A stretch of 64,000 nt of DNA from Clostridiales bacterium. Lineage in GTDB: Bacteria; Bacillota; Clostridia; Oscillospirales; Acutalibacteraceae. A model generated the notes under the pieces. That model was not told the DNA's origin. It did not search any database and was given only the letters and a program-made list of their open reading frames with translations. The stretch lies in assembly GCA_018364155.1 (NCBI GenBank), contig JAGZMM010000001.1, positions 62,001 through 126,000 on the forward strand. The letters run 5' to 3'. Positions 25,161 through 33,504 of this stretch are shown here, in pieces (position 1 is the first letter of the stretch; each line of letters begins with the position of its first letter). The position numbers and the translations under genes are program-made.

Positions 25161-26645
25161 ATGCGAATCAAAGAATTGTTGCAAAGACAAGAGCAATCCA
25201 CGGAAATCGCAATCAAATCGGACAAGGAGAGCTTGACCTATAAGCAATGGAATGAAAGGGCGGCAGACTTAAGTAAAAGGATCGCAGAGCAAACGTCCCC
25301 GAAATCCAGAAACATAGCGATTTTTCTTCCAAACTCGATTTCCTATGCGGTCGCATATTTTGCCGCTGCATTTGCAGATAAGGTCGTAGTGCCGATTGGG
25401 GTCAAAGCCAAAGGCCCTGAGATTGTTAGCACACTCCAATATTGCGAAATTGATCTGATCCTTACGGATACGACTGGACTTGACAGCCTCAAGGAGATTT
25501 TAGAAGGCTATCCATATCGGATATGCGTTTTGCTGGTGGATGACGAAAACCCGCGCTGTTTTCACCCGGAATGCGGGAACGTGGAAAAGACGGATGCGAT
25601 TGGCTTCGAAGGAACCGCGGACGATGTGTTCTTGATGCTGCACACCTCTGGAACCACAAGCAATCCCAAGAGAGTGATGCTTACGCACCAAAACCTTCTT
25701 TCCAACATTGAATCCAACATTCAGTCGCTGCAATTAACAGCACAGGACGTTACGCTGATTACGCTTCCCATGCATTTTGGATACTGCAATACGGCGCAGT
25801 TTTTGACTCATGTTTATCTGGGCGCCACCATTGTGATCCTAGGCGGAATCTTCTTTCCGAAATCTTTTCTTGAGACGGTCCAGCAAGAGGCGGTAACAAA
25901 CTTTACCTGTGTTCCCGCCGCGCTGCTGCTTTTGTTGCAATATCGGTTTGCTTCCCAGTATGATGTGTCCTCCCTGCGATATATCTGCTTTGGCGGCAGC
26001 AGCATTCCGGTGGGCCAGCTCGAACAATTGATTCATATGTTTCCGACGGTTGGTTTTGTTCAGACCTATGGGCAAACGGAAGCGTCTCCCCGCATTACCG
26101 CGCTGCTGCCTTGTGATTGCCTTAAAAAGCTCGGCTCGGTGGGAAAACCAATTCCACAGGTCCGTGTCCGGATTGAACGGGAAGACGGAACACAGGCAAA
26201 GCCTAATCAAATCGGAGAAATTGTGGTACAAGGCCCTAATGTCATGAAGGGGTACTACAAAAGAGAGGATATTACAAAGCAGACGATTGTAAATGGATGG
26301 CTGCATACGGGAGACCTTGGCTACATCGATTTGGACGGATATTATTATCTGACCGGCCGAAAGAAAAATATGATCATTTCCGGCGGGATCAACCTTTATC
26401 CAGAAGAAATTGAGGAAATCCTTTTGCAGCATCCGGACATTGAAGAGGCCTGTGTATTTGCCGAACCGGATGCAATTTTAAACGAAGTGCCGGCGGCGAA
26501 AATCAAAGTCTCAGACAGAGGAATTGACATCCATGCGCTTCACGAGTACTGTAGCCAAAGGCTTGCATCCTATAAAGTACCGACGCAGTTTTATATCGTT
26601 GAGGAGTTGCCGAAGACTTACAACGGAAAGCTGAAAAGGTATTAA
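25161..26645 (+). CDS. Class I adenylate-forming acyl-CoA/ACP synthetase
   Basis: A 494-residue adenylating enzyme without a carrier domain. Motifs: P-loop LHTSGTTSNPKRVMLTHQN, YGQTEASPRIT, HTGDLGYIDLDGYYYLTGRKKNMIISGG, and the catalytic Lys in TYNGKLKRY at the very C-terminus. The length and the INLYPEEIEE hinge fit fatty-acyl or aryl-acyl synthetases more than amino-acid adenylation domains. It would activate a carboxylic acid and load it onto CoA or one of the carrier proteins of the locus. The chemistry complements the SDR encoded next, suggesting that an acyl group is loaded and reduced. ATG 25161 follows AAGAGGGAAC. Confidence 0.85.
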   Translation: MRIKELLQRQEQSTEIAIKSDKESLTYKQWNERAADLSKRIAEQTSPKSRNIAIFLPNSISYAVAYFAAAFADKVVVPIGVKAKGPEIVSTLQYCEIDLILTDTTGLDSLKEILEGYPYRICVLLVDDENPRCFHPECGNVEKTDAIGFEGTADDVFLMLHTSGTTSNPKRVMLTHQNLLSNIESNIQSLQLTAQDVTLITLPMHFGYCNTAQFLTHVYLGATIVILGGIFFPKSFLETVQQEAVTNFTCVPAALLLLLQYRFASQYDVSSLRYICFGGSSIPVGQLEQLIHMFPTVGFVQTYGQTEASPRITALLPCDCLKKLGSVGKPIPQVRVRIEREDGTQAKPNQIGEIVVQGPNVMKGYYKREDITKQTIVNGWLHTGDLGYIDLDGYYYLTGRKKNMIISGGINLYPEEIEEILLQHPDIEEACVFAEPDAILNEVPAAKIKVSDRGIDIHALHEYCSQRLASYKVPTQFYIVEELPKTYNGKLKRY

Positions 26646-26666
26646 AGCGGATCGGAGTGTAGAAAC

Positions 26667-27410
26667 TTGTTTGTGGACATTTCAGATAAGGTAATTGTTG
26701 TGACCGGGTCCTCCAGAGGAATCGGAAGAAGTTTGGTGGAAGCGTTTGCACACGAAAACGCAAAGGTGGTAATCAACTACTGTCATAGCGAAAAAGCAGC
26801 CAGGGAACTGCATCAACAAATTCGAGAGTACAATGAGAATTGTATCGTGGTAAAAGCGGATGTCACAAAACGGGAGGATGTGGTGCGTTTGTATCAAGAA
26901 ACATACGAGCGCTTTGGACGGGTCGACGCATTGATCAACAACGCCGGCGTTTGTGAGGACCACGCCATCCGGGATATGGAGGAAGACAGCTGGAAAAGGG
27001 TCATGGATGTAAATTTGACAGGGGCGTATTTGTGCAGCCGAGTTTTTGCCGAAGCCATGATCCGGCAAAAAGAAGGAACGATTGTTAACATCGCTTCGAT
27101 CAAAGGCTTGGAAGGTTGCGCAAATCAGGTCAATTATTCCGCATCCAAAGCGGGCCTGATTGGCTTTACAAAAGCGCTGGCCAAAGAATTGGGCCAATTT
27201 AATATCGCCGTAAACGCGATATGTCCGGGTTTTATTGTAACGGACCTAAATTGTAGGAACGAAGAAAAGAAGCGGATTGCGGAGAAAAGATGCCTGCTTC
27301 AGAACGAGCATGCACGAACGGACTTCATCCATTTCTGCATTTTTCTGCTTTCCAACCGGATCCAGGGCGTAAGCGGAAGAATCTTTACTTTAGACAGCAG
27401 AATCGGATAA
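26667..27410 (+). CDS. SDR oxidoreductase, FabG-like
   Basis: A 247-residue short-chain dehydrogenase/reductase: cofactor loop TGSSRGIGRS, NNAG, catalytic Ser in IVNIASIKG, Tyr and Lys in VNYSASKAGL, and PGFIVTDLN at the usual place. Length and motifs fit the 3-oxoacyl-ACP reductase (FabG) group, though the C-terminal region (EKKRIAEKRCLLQNEHA) is unusual. It may reduce a keto group on a carrier-bound acyl chain or oxidise an alcohol; the direction is not decidable. The TTG at 26667 has CGGAGTG 7 nt upstream; the GTG at 26673 is the alternative. Last gene of the operon. Confidence 0.8.
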   Translation: MFVDISDKVIVVTGSSRGIGRSLVEAFAHENAKVVINYCHSEKAARELHQQIREYNENCIVVKADVTKREDVVRLYQETYERFGRVDALINNAGVCEDHAIRDMEEDSWKRVMDVNLTGAYLCSRVFAEAMIRQKEGTIVNIASIKGLEGCANQVNYSASKAGLIGFTKALAKELGQFNIAVNAICPGFIVTDLNCRNEEKKRIAEKRCLLQNEHARTDFIHFCIFLLSNRIQGVSGRIFTLDSRIG

Positions 27411-27464
27411 ATGGAAAAACATGCAATCGCTATAATCGCCGCAAGCGAATAAGAGAACAAGAGA

Positions 27465-27505
27465 CAAGAGCGTCCCGTTCATTCGAACGGGACGCTCTTG
27501 CTTTG
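27465..27505. terminator. Bidirectional terminator between the natural-product locus and the ABC exporter pair
   Basis: A perfect 16-bp stem (27465-27480 with 27485-27500) and an ATTC loop. It sits between convergent genes, with T-rich sequence on the plus strand after it, and so closes both units. Confidence 0.85.
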
Positions 27506-27510
27506 ACTCA

Positions 27511-29325
27511 TTACGCCGCCTCAAACTGGCTGCGGTAGAGCGAAGCATAAAAGCCGTTTTGTTTCATCAGTTGCACATGGTTGCCGCGCTCTATGATATC
27601 GCCGTCGCGCACCACTAAGATTAGGTCGGCGTTTTGGATGGTAGACAGCCGGTGAGCGATGACAAAGTTGGTCCTGCCCCGCATGAGCCGGGCCATAGCC
27701 TTCTGAATTTCCATTTCGGTACGAGTATCTACGCTGGAGGTCGCTTCATCCAGCACTAGGATCGCAGGATCGGTGAGCATGGCGCGCGCGATGGTCAACA
27801 GCTGCATCTGCCCCTGGGAAATGCCGGCGGTCTCACCGGAAAGAACGGTGTCATACCCCTGCGGGAGAGTGCGGATAAAGTGATCGCAGCAGGCGGCGCG
27901 GGCCGCGGCCACGATTTCTTCCCGGGTAGCGTCTTGTTTTCCATAGGCGATGTTTTCGGCGATGGTTCCTTCAAAGAGCCAGGTATCCTGGAGCACCATG
28001 CCGATGCGCCTGCGCATTTCACACCGGGGCATGGCGGTAATATCCTGGCCGTCGATGGAGATAAAACCGCCGTCCAGTTCATAAAAGCGCATCAAAAGGT
28101 TGACCAGCGTGGTTTTTCCGCCTCCCGTAGGGCCCACGATGGCCACCATCTCGTTGGGACGAACCTCCAGGTTAAGGTCCTTGATCAGCACCCGATCAGG
28201 TGTGTAACCGAACCGTACGTTTTGGAAAACCACATGCCCCTGGGCAATGGCGTGCGCACTGCCGCCTGCGTCGGGACGCTCTTCTTCTTCATCCAGCAGG
28301 GAAAAAACGCGTTCCGCTCCCGCGATGGCGGCCTGCAGAGACGTAACCACATAGGCAGCTTCGGTAACGGGTTCGGAGATCTGGTTGACATACTGCAAAA
28401 ACGCCTGTACCGTTCCTAAGGTGATGGCGCCTTTTAGCGCCATACCGCCGCCCAGGACCGCGGTGGCAATAAAGCCCAGCTGCCCCAGAGCCCGGATGGT
28501 GGGATAGATGGCAAAATCAGCGAACTGTGCGTTGCGCTGCGCTTTAAATTGCCGCTCATTGAGTTCCTCCGCTGCCGCGAGCACCGCCTGCTGCTGATTG
28601 AACACCTTGACCACACGGTTTCCCGCATAGACTTCTTCGATTTTACCGGTCAGCGCGCCCATGGACGCAAAGTTTTCTCCGTAGGCTCGCTGAGCCAGCG
28701 TGGAGACGTAGCCGGTGGCTATCGTACTGATGGCCAGGGAGACAAGAACCACAAGGAAGAGGAGCGGGCTCAGAACCAGCATGGTACCGGCAGCGAACAG
28801 GATGGTGAAGACCGAAGAAATGAGCTGGGGAAAGCCCTCCTGCATGACCGCGGATACCTTTTCTAAGTCATTCGTCACCCGGCTCATAATTTCGCCGGTC
28901 TTGTGTGCGTCGAAATAACGCAGAGGCAGGCGATTGAGCTTCGTGCTGATGTCGGTGCGCAGGGAGAGGGTTAATTCTTCTCCCACGCTGGCAATGATGT
29001 ATTGTTGAACGTAAGACAAAAGGCCGCTGACCAGCGCGGAAACGGCGATGAGAAGGACAGGAATCCAAAGGGCTTTGGCCGCGGTTTCGATGATTCCCAC
29101 AGAGCCGTCGTAAGACCGCATGGCGGTTACGAGGGAGTCAATCCCCTTGCCGACGGCAAGGGGCAGGACTGTGAAGGCGGCGCAGCTGAGCAGCGAGGCG
29201 ATTACAGCGACGCTCAGTCTCTTTTTCTGGTGAGCCAACCGGCCCAGGAGCCTTTTGACGGTCGCTTTGGTGTTCTGAGGGATATCTTCGTTGTGCCGAT
29301 TCTGTTTTTTCTTGTGTTGAGCCAT
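27511..29325 (-). CDS. Heterodimeric ABC multidrug exporter, subunit 2
   Basis: A 604-residue half-transporter: membrane domain (about residues 30-330, six segments) followed by an ATPase with Walker A GPTGGGKTT, signature ISQGQMQLLTIARA, Walker B ILVLDEATSSVDTRTE and H-loop VIAHRLSTI. The signature reads SQGQ, a variant common in one half of heterodimeric exporters such as YheH/YheI. It starts 3 nt after the stop of its partner, with AGGAGG upstream of ATG 29325. The pair is under a MerR-type promoter, so it probably removes toxic compounds sensed by that regulator. Confidence 0.88.
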   Translation of the reverse strand: MAQHKKKQNRHNEDIPQNTKATVKRLLGRLAHQKKRLSVAVIASLLSCAAFTVLPLAVGKGIDSLVTAMRSYDGSVGIIETAAKALWIPVLLIAVSALVSGLLSYVQQYIIASVGEELTLSLRTDISTKLNRLPLRYFDAHKTGEIMSRVTNDLEKVSAVMQEGFPQLISSVFTILFAAGTMLVLSPLLFLVVLVSLAISTIATGYVSTLAQRAYGENFASMGALTGKIEEVYAGNRVVKVFNQQQAVLAAAEELNERQFKAQRNAQFADFAIYPTIRALGQLGFIATAVLGGGMALKGAITLGTVQAFLQYVNQISEPVTEAAYVVTSLQAAIAGAERVFSLLDEEEERPDAGGSAHAIAQGHVVFQNVRFGYTPDRVLIKDLNLEVRPNEMVAIVGPTGGGKTTLVNLLMRFYELDGGFISIDGQDITAMPRCEMRRRIGMVLQDTWLFEGTIAENIAYGKQDATREEIVAAARAACCDHFIRTLPQGYDTVLSGETAGISQGQMQLLTIARAMLTDPAILVLDEATSSVDTRTEMEIQKAMARLMRGRTNFVIAHRLSTIQNADLILVVRDGDIIERGNHVQLMKQNGFYASLYRSQFEAA

Positions 29326-29328
29326 CGG

Positions 29329-31059
29329 TTATGCCTCCTTTCGTTGCGTCTGGCTGTCGACGATTGCGCGGTAGGTAGGGCAGCACTCCAACAGCTCTTG
29401 ATGTGTGCCCGCGCCCGCCAAGCGCCCCTGATCCAGCACCAGGATCTGATCGGCATCTGCAATGGTGCTCACCCGTTGGGCAATGATGAGTTTGGCGGGC
29501 TTTGTCACATGCTGATGCAGCGCCTTGCGCAGCGCGGCGTCCGTCTTTCCGTCCAGAGCCGAAAAGCTGTCGTCAAAGATGAAAACGTCCGCCTTTTTGA
29601 CCAGCGCCCGGGCGATGGAAAGACGCTGGCGCTGTCCACCGGAGAAGTTGGTGCCGCCTTGGGACACGGGAGAATCCAAGCCCATAGGCAGCTGCCTGAC
29701 AAAGTCCTCAGCCTGGGCGATAGAAAGCGCCTGCCAGAGTTCTTCTTCGGTGGCGTCTTTGCGGCCCATGCGCAGGTTTTCCGCGATGGTGCCGCTGAAC
29801 AAAAACGCCTTCTGCGGCACACAGCCGATCCGGTCGCGCACCTCCAGCTGGGAAAGGCTGCGCAAATCCGCGCCACCCAACATAATGCGGCCCGATGGAA
29901 TTTCGTGGAGACGAAGCAGCAGATCGGCCAAAGTGCTTTTCCCTGACCCGGTGCTGCCAATGATGGCGGTGGTTTGTCCGGGATACAGGGTGAAGGACAG
30001 ATCGTGAATGACCGGCTCCTCCGCGCCCTGGTAGGCAAAGGTAACATGGTCAAATTCCACTGCGGCTGCGGCTTCAGCCGATGTGTTCACAGGCAAACCG
30101 TTCGCGTCAAAAACCGCTGGCTGCGTATCCAGCAGTTCCCGCAGACGCTGCAGGCAGGCACTGGCTTTGGGTAGCGTAGTCAGGACCGAAGCGGCCATAA
30201 TGAGATAGGCCATAGTCAGGGTAGAGTATTCGGCCACAGCGGTGATCTGTCCCACCGCCATGTTTCCGCCAAGGACAAGGGTTCCGCCTACGCTTAGGAT
30301 GACCGCCATCAGCGCTCCCATCAGCAGCCACACCACCGGATTGACCACGGCAAAAAGCCGGTTGAGGCGGATCATATTGTCCGCATAGCTCGCATAGGCC
30401 TTGCCAGACCGCTCTTCTTCATACGCTTCCTTGCCGAAGGCCCGGATGACGCGCACTCCGGTAACGGCTTCCCGCACCACCTGATTGATCCGGTCCAGCC
30501 TTGTCTGAATGCTGCGGGAGAGCGTGTTGGACTTTTTGAGAATCACAGCGGCTAATCCCAATAAGACCGCCATAAAAACCAATTGGATCACCGCCATGAC
30601 GGGACTGACCATTGTGGTCATAAAAATGGAGACCACCACGATAATGGGTGCGGGAACCACCATTTGCAGCACCATACCCATGGTTCTCTGCAGATTGGTC
30701 ATGTCTGAGGAGGTGCGGGTAATCATCGAGGAGATCCCCACCGCGTCAAACTGCTGGATGGAGAGCTCTTGGCTCTTTCGCAGCAGCATGGAACGCATCT
30801 CCCGCCCAAAAAGGGAGGCAAGGTCGCTGGTGGCCCAGCTACCCCACGCTGAAATACCCGCGGCTAGGAACGTAACCGCCAGCATCAATAGGCCGGTTTG
30901 AAGAACCACGCCCATATCACCTACGAGGATGCCGTGGTCGACAATGTTGGCAACCAGAGCCGGGATCAGCAGCGTGCCCACGACCTGCCCCAACAGAAGC
31001 AGCACGGCCAGAACAGTTTTGCCCTTGTGCCGCTTTAAAAAAAGCTGAAGATAACGCAT
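29329..31059 (-). CDS. Heterodimeric ABC multidrug exporter, subunit 1
   Basis: A 576-residue half-transporter with six membrane segments and a C-terminal ATPase: Walker A GSTGSGKST, signature FSGGQRQRLSIARALV, Walker B VFIFDDSFSALDGKTD and H-loop IAQRVST. The residue after the Walker B aspartate is Asp (FDDS) instead of the catalytic Glu, and the H-loop His is Gln, so this half carries the degenerate ATP site expected of an asymmetric heterodimer. The start is ATG 31059, behind a full GAAGGAGG; a TTG at 31098 has no ribosome site and overlaps the promoter region. Confidence 0.9.
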   Translation of the reverse strand: MRYLQLFLKRHKGKTVLAVLLLLGQVVGTLLIPALVANIVDHGILVGDMGVVLQTGLLMLAVTFLAAGISAWGSWATSDLASLFGREMRSMLLRKSQELSIQQFDAVGISSMITRTSSDMTNLQRTMGMVLQMVVPAPIIVVVSIFMTTMVSPVMAVIQLVFMAVLLGLAAVILKKSNTLSRSIQTRLDRINQVVREAVTGVRVIRAFGKEAYEEERSGKAYASYADNMIRLNRLFAVVNPVVWLLMGALMAVILSVGGTLVLGGNMAVGQITAVAEYSTLTMAYLIMAASVLTTLPKASACLQRLRELLDTQPAVFDANGLPVNTSAEAAAAVEFDHVTFAYQGAEEPVIHDLSFTLYPGQTTAIIGSTGSGKSTLADLLLRLHEIPSGRIMLGGADLRSLSQLEVRDRIGCVPQKAFLFSGTIAENLRMGRKDATEEELWQALSIAQAEDFVRQLPMGLDSPVSQGGTNFSGGQRQRLSIARALVKKADVFIFDDSFSALDGKTDAALRKALHQHVTKPAKLIIAQRVSTIADADQILVLDQGRLAGAGTHQELLECCPTYRAIVDSQTQRKEA

Positions 31060-31103
31060 AAAGTCCTCCTTCGCCGTCGCTTGCGTTTTTTCTGACAAGG
31101 AGT

Positions 31104-31134
31104 ATAATAAACCTTAAAGTTACTCCAATGTCAA
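31104..31134 (-). promoter_or_regulatory. MerR-type promoter with 19-bp spacer
   Basis: On the minus strand TTGACA (31134-31129) and TATTAT (31109-31104) are separated by 19 nt instead of 17, the hallmark of MerR-activated promoters. The spacer contains a dyad centred on AGT-T-ACT with TT and AA at matching distance (31112-31126). A MerR-family gene starts divergently 33 nt away. Confidence 0.75.
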
Positions 31135-31166
31135 GGGCGACATTGTGAACTTTTTGTGAGGTGCTT

Positions 31167-31970
31167 ATGAGCGAAAAGAAACAGCTTTCCATTCTGGAGT
31201 TTTCCAGGCTGACGGGGATTAAACGGGATAATCTGCGGTTTTATGATCGGATTGGCCTATTAAAACCGGAGATACGGGGAGAAAATGGGTATCGGTATTA
31301 TACACGCCGTCAGCTCAGTTCCGCCTACTTGATTGGAGGTCTGCGGCTGCTTGGAGTGGGTTTGGAGGACATCAAGCGGTATTCCACAGACAGGACGCCG
31401 GAAAAGATGCTTGATCTATTCGCACAGCAGGAGGTGCGCATTCAGGCGGAAATTGCGAAATTACGTGAGACCAGTGGAATTCTCAAGCAATATGCGGATA
31501 TGGCACGGGAGGCTCTCTGCCAGAAAGAGAGCGAATTTCTGATTGCACACAGGCAGCGGGAACGAATTTTTCTTTGTCCGCCCGTCCCAGCTGCCGCGGG
31601 TGAGGACGAAGCGGAAATCCTTGCCTATGAGTATGCCGGCAGCCATAACATCAATTTGGAGGCTCCCATTGGCGTGATGATTTCCCATAAAGACCTGTTT
31701 GCGGGGGTACCGTCCCCGGCTTACCGATATTATCTCAAAGTGGGAAAGAAGGGAAACGCCTGGAAACCCGCCGGACAGTATGCGGTGGCCTATGGAACAT
31801 ACCACCTTTCGGATGCCAAAGCCTTTTATCTGCGGTTTATGCATTTTATCCAGGAGCAGGGAATGGAGGTAGACGGAAATGCGTATGGGGAATTTTTGCT
31901 CAATGAGCTGGCGGTTCAGACCCCCGAGCAGTATTTTGGGCGCATAGAAATCCCGGTAAAATACAGGTAA
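31167..31970 (+). CDS. MerR-family regulator with effector-binding domain
   Basis: A 267-residue regulator. The N-terminal winged helix is clear (LSILEFSRLTGIKRDNLRFYDRIGLLKPEIRGENGYRYY in pieces typical of BmrR/TipA), followed by a dimerisation helix (PEKMLDLFAQQEVRIQAEIAKLR). The C-terminal 150 residues look like a GyrI/BmrR-type small-molecule pocket (AGSHNINLEAPIGVMIS, YAVAYGTYH). It should bind the dyad in the 19-bp spacer and untwist the promoter of the adjacent exporter genes when a hydrophobic compound binds. ATG 31167 follows GAGGTG closely; GTG 31161 lies within that site. Confidence 0.85.
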   Translation: MSEKKQLSILEFSRLTGIKRDNLRFYDRIGLLKPEIRGENGYRYYTRRQLSSAYLIGGLRLLGVGLEDIKRYSTDRTPEKMLDLFAQQEVRIQAEIAKLRETSGILKQYADMAREALCQKESEFLIAHRQRERIFLCPPVPAAAGEDEAEILAYEYAGSHNINLEAPIGVMISHKDLFAGVPSPAYRYYLKVGKKGNAWKPAGQYAVAYGTYHLSDAKAFYLRFMHFIQEQGMEVDGNAYGEFLLNELAVQTPEQYFGRIEIPVKYR

Positions 31971-32363
31971 GAATCTGCGGATGGATATCGATAAATCGTG
32001 TAGGAAAATCCTTATAAACAGGGGTTACTTAAACAAAAACTGGACATCAATTTTGATACCCACTGTATCAAAATTGATGTCCAGTTTTAGGGAGCGTTGA
32101 CGAAAACGATACCCGCTGTAAACGCGAGTGAAAAGATAAAATAAATAGCTCAGCACGCAACGCGAATTGCGCCCATGCTCAGCCTGGATGTGAGAGCCAC
32201 ATGAAAACGATATTTTGGCGTTTTTGGTGGATAGATTTGAACCCTCGCGTCCCCGAAAAAGGTTGGCAACAAAGGCACAGGGTTACCTTTTTTGGAAAAG
32301 GAGACATATTGCTGAAAAGATTTATGTGCTACATAAATCTTTCGTAGTGATCCGTTTATCCAC
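31971..32363. other. Gene-free stretch with long hairpin
   Basis: No gene is seen in these 393 bases. It holds the 24-bp hairpin at 32036-32088, and a 13-nt sequence at 32055-32067 (part of that hairpin) recurs with one mismatch at 32108-32120. Around 32220-32260 the minus strand shows a tRNA-like 3' end (GGGTTCAAATC then CCACCA), but no cloverleaf can be drawn. From 32330 the base composition falls to the low G+C of the next gene. Confidence 0.5.
32036..32088. repeat. Perfect 24-bp inverted repeat with 5-nt loop
   Basis: Arms 32036-32059 and 32065-32088 are exactly complementary. A and T runs at the two ends would let it act as a bidirectional terminator, but the stem is longer than any other terminator in the window except that at 62686. 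It could also be the remnant of a miniature transposable element. Confidence 0.75.
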
Positions 32364-33005
32364 TTAATTAAATACTTTTTTTGCTATTTCTTTAGCATCA
32401 TCTAACCCTATCAGTATTTTAGATTTAGATTTCTCAATAAAGTTCGATAGCATCTCTATTTTGTTAATTACATCATCTAGTGCAAGGTATATTGAATTAG
32501 CAAATTTATCATTTATAAATTCTTCATTGTTCTTTCCAAAGGGTTTATAATGTACCACTTTATTGCGGGCACTATTTACCTCTTTAATCCAGTTTTTAAG
32601 TTTCTCATCAAAATCTACATTATTTATTATTTTGAACATCCATGTAATCTTATCAATTAGTGTGGAAGAAGTTACAGCATTCTCAATATCACGTTTTGTC
32701 ATTCCATATTTAAAATCTAATACTTGTATGTAGTATTCATTTAATAAATGCTCAATACAGGTTCCTACAAGAATGATAGCAGTTTCATTTCTATTATTTT
32801 TTATCTCAGAATTAATTCCGTCTTTTAGTTCATCGTAGTAACTAACCGAATAACGTAAGCTATCTACTATTTCTTCAAGGTTTTCTGCAATTACATGTCT
32901 TATGAAATCTACATCATCAAATTTATTGATTTTATGTTTTATTAAGCAATAATGAATAACATGAGGATAAGCGAGCTTTAGAAATTCTTTTTCAAAGTTT
33001 TCCAT
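32364..33005 (-). CDS. HEPN-domain-like protein, probably acquired
   Basis: A 213-residue protein in conspicuously AT-rich sequence. Two long helical regions surround SARNKVVHYKP, where RNKVVH fits the R-x4-6-H active motif of HEPN RNases; an earlier helix has AIILVGTCIEHLLNEYYIQVLDF, typical of HEPN proteins annotated as RiboL-PSP-HEPN or hypothetical. HEPN proteins often serve as toxins or phage-defence RNases. No partner (MNT nucleotidyltransferase or NTPase) sits next to it. ATG 33005 follows GAAGGTG. Its codon use, full of ATT, AAA and TTA, differs from all neighbours, so it was probably gained by transfer next to the tmRNA gene. Confidence 0.65.
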   Translation of the reverse strand: MENFEKEFLKLAYPHVIHYCLIKHKINKFDDVDFIRHVIAENLEEIVDSLRYSVSYYDELKDGINSEIKNNRNETAIILVGTCIEHLLNEYYIQVLDFKYGMTKRDIENAVTSSTLIDKITWMFKIINNVDFDEKLKNWIKEVNSARNKVVHYKPFGKNNEEFINDKFANSIYLALDDVINKIEMLSNFIEKSKSKILIGLDDAKEIAKKVFN

Positions 33006-33130
33006 AATGCACCTTCAATGAATCTTAATACAATATATTGAGCTTAAATGACCAATTAGCTATTACTATTTTATTTAATAAAAATCCGAACACTTCTCCT
33101 ATTAGAAAAGGGTTCGGATTATATTTAATC

Positions 33131-33478
33131 TGGTGGAGGCGAGGGGAGTCGAACCCCTGTCCGAAAACCGATTCTCACGAACTTCTCCGAGTGCAGTCTC
33201 TCTTTTGGGATTCCCCTCACATAGCGCCGAAAGACAGGCTCTATGCTACGGTAGCTTCTAAGTCATGACAGGCTACGAAGCTGCTCGCCTGTTCACGTGC
33301 ACCGCTAATCGACGCCTTTATCCGGGCCGCGGTACTCCCGGTAAAGACGGCTGCCTAATTAGGCAGCTTGAGCAACAAATTTGTTGTCAGTTCATTTTAA
33401 AGTGCGGCTTTTAAAGCGGGTCCGCGCCGCTACTCGCTATTCGTGGTGCACAATCCCCGTCGAAACCATTGCGCCCCC
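33131..33478 (-). ncRNA. ssrA: tmRNA
   Basis: The minus strand starts GGGGGCGCAATGGTTTCGACGGGG at 33478, in its first 24 bases the standard tmRNA 5' end, and ends GGGGTTCGACTCCCC then TCGCCTCCACCA at 33131, with CCA encoded. The tag frame runs 33388-33359 and reads DNKFVAQAA then TAA, giving the peptide tag (A)DNKFVAQAA after the alanine from tmRNA itself. It rescues stalled ribosomes together with SmpB, whose gene ends 26 nt upstream. A pseudoknot-rich middle is evident from repeated GC-rich arms. Length 348 nt is normal. Confidence 0.95.
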
Positions 33479-33504
33479 ATATTCAATTGTTCCCGAAAAT
33501 CGGG

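Noticed and set aside
29002..29946. 314-codon frame on the plus strand across the two ABC exporter genes
   Set aside because: It is antisense to both exporter genes, whose domain motifs are continuous in the opposite frame.
32215..32265. tRNA-like 3' end on the minus strand (GGGTTCAAATC and CCACCA)
   Set aside because: There is no room for an acceptor stem between the T arm and CCA, and no anticodon arm can be drawn, so it is not called as a tRNA. It may be an integration-site trace.
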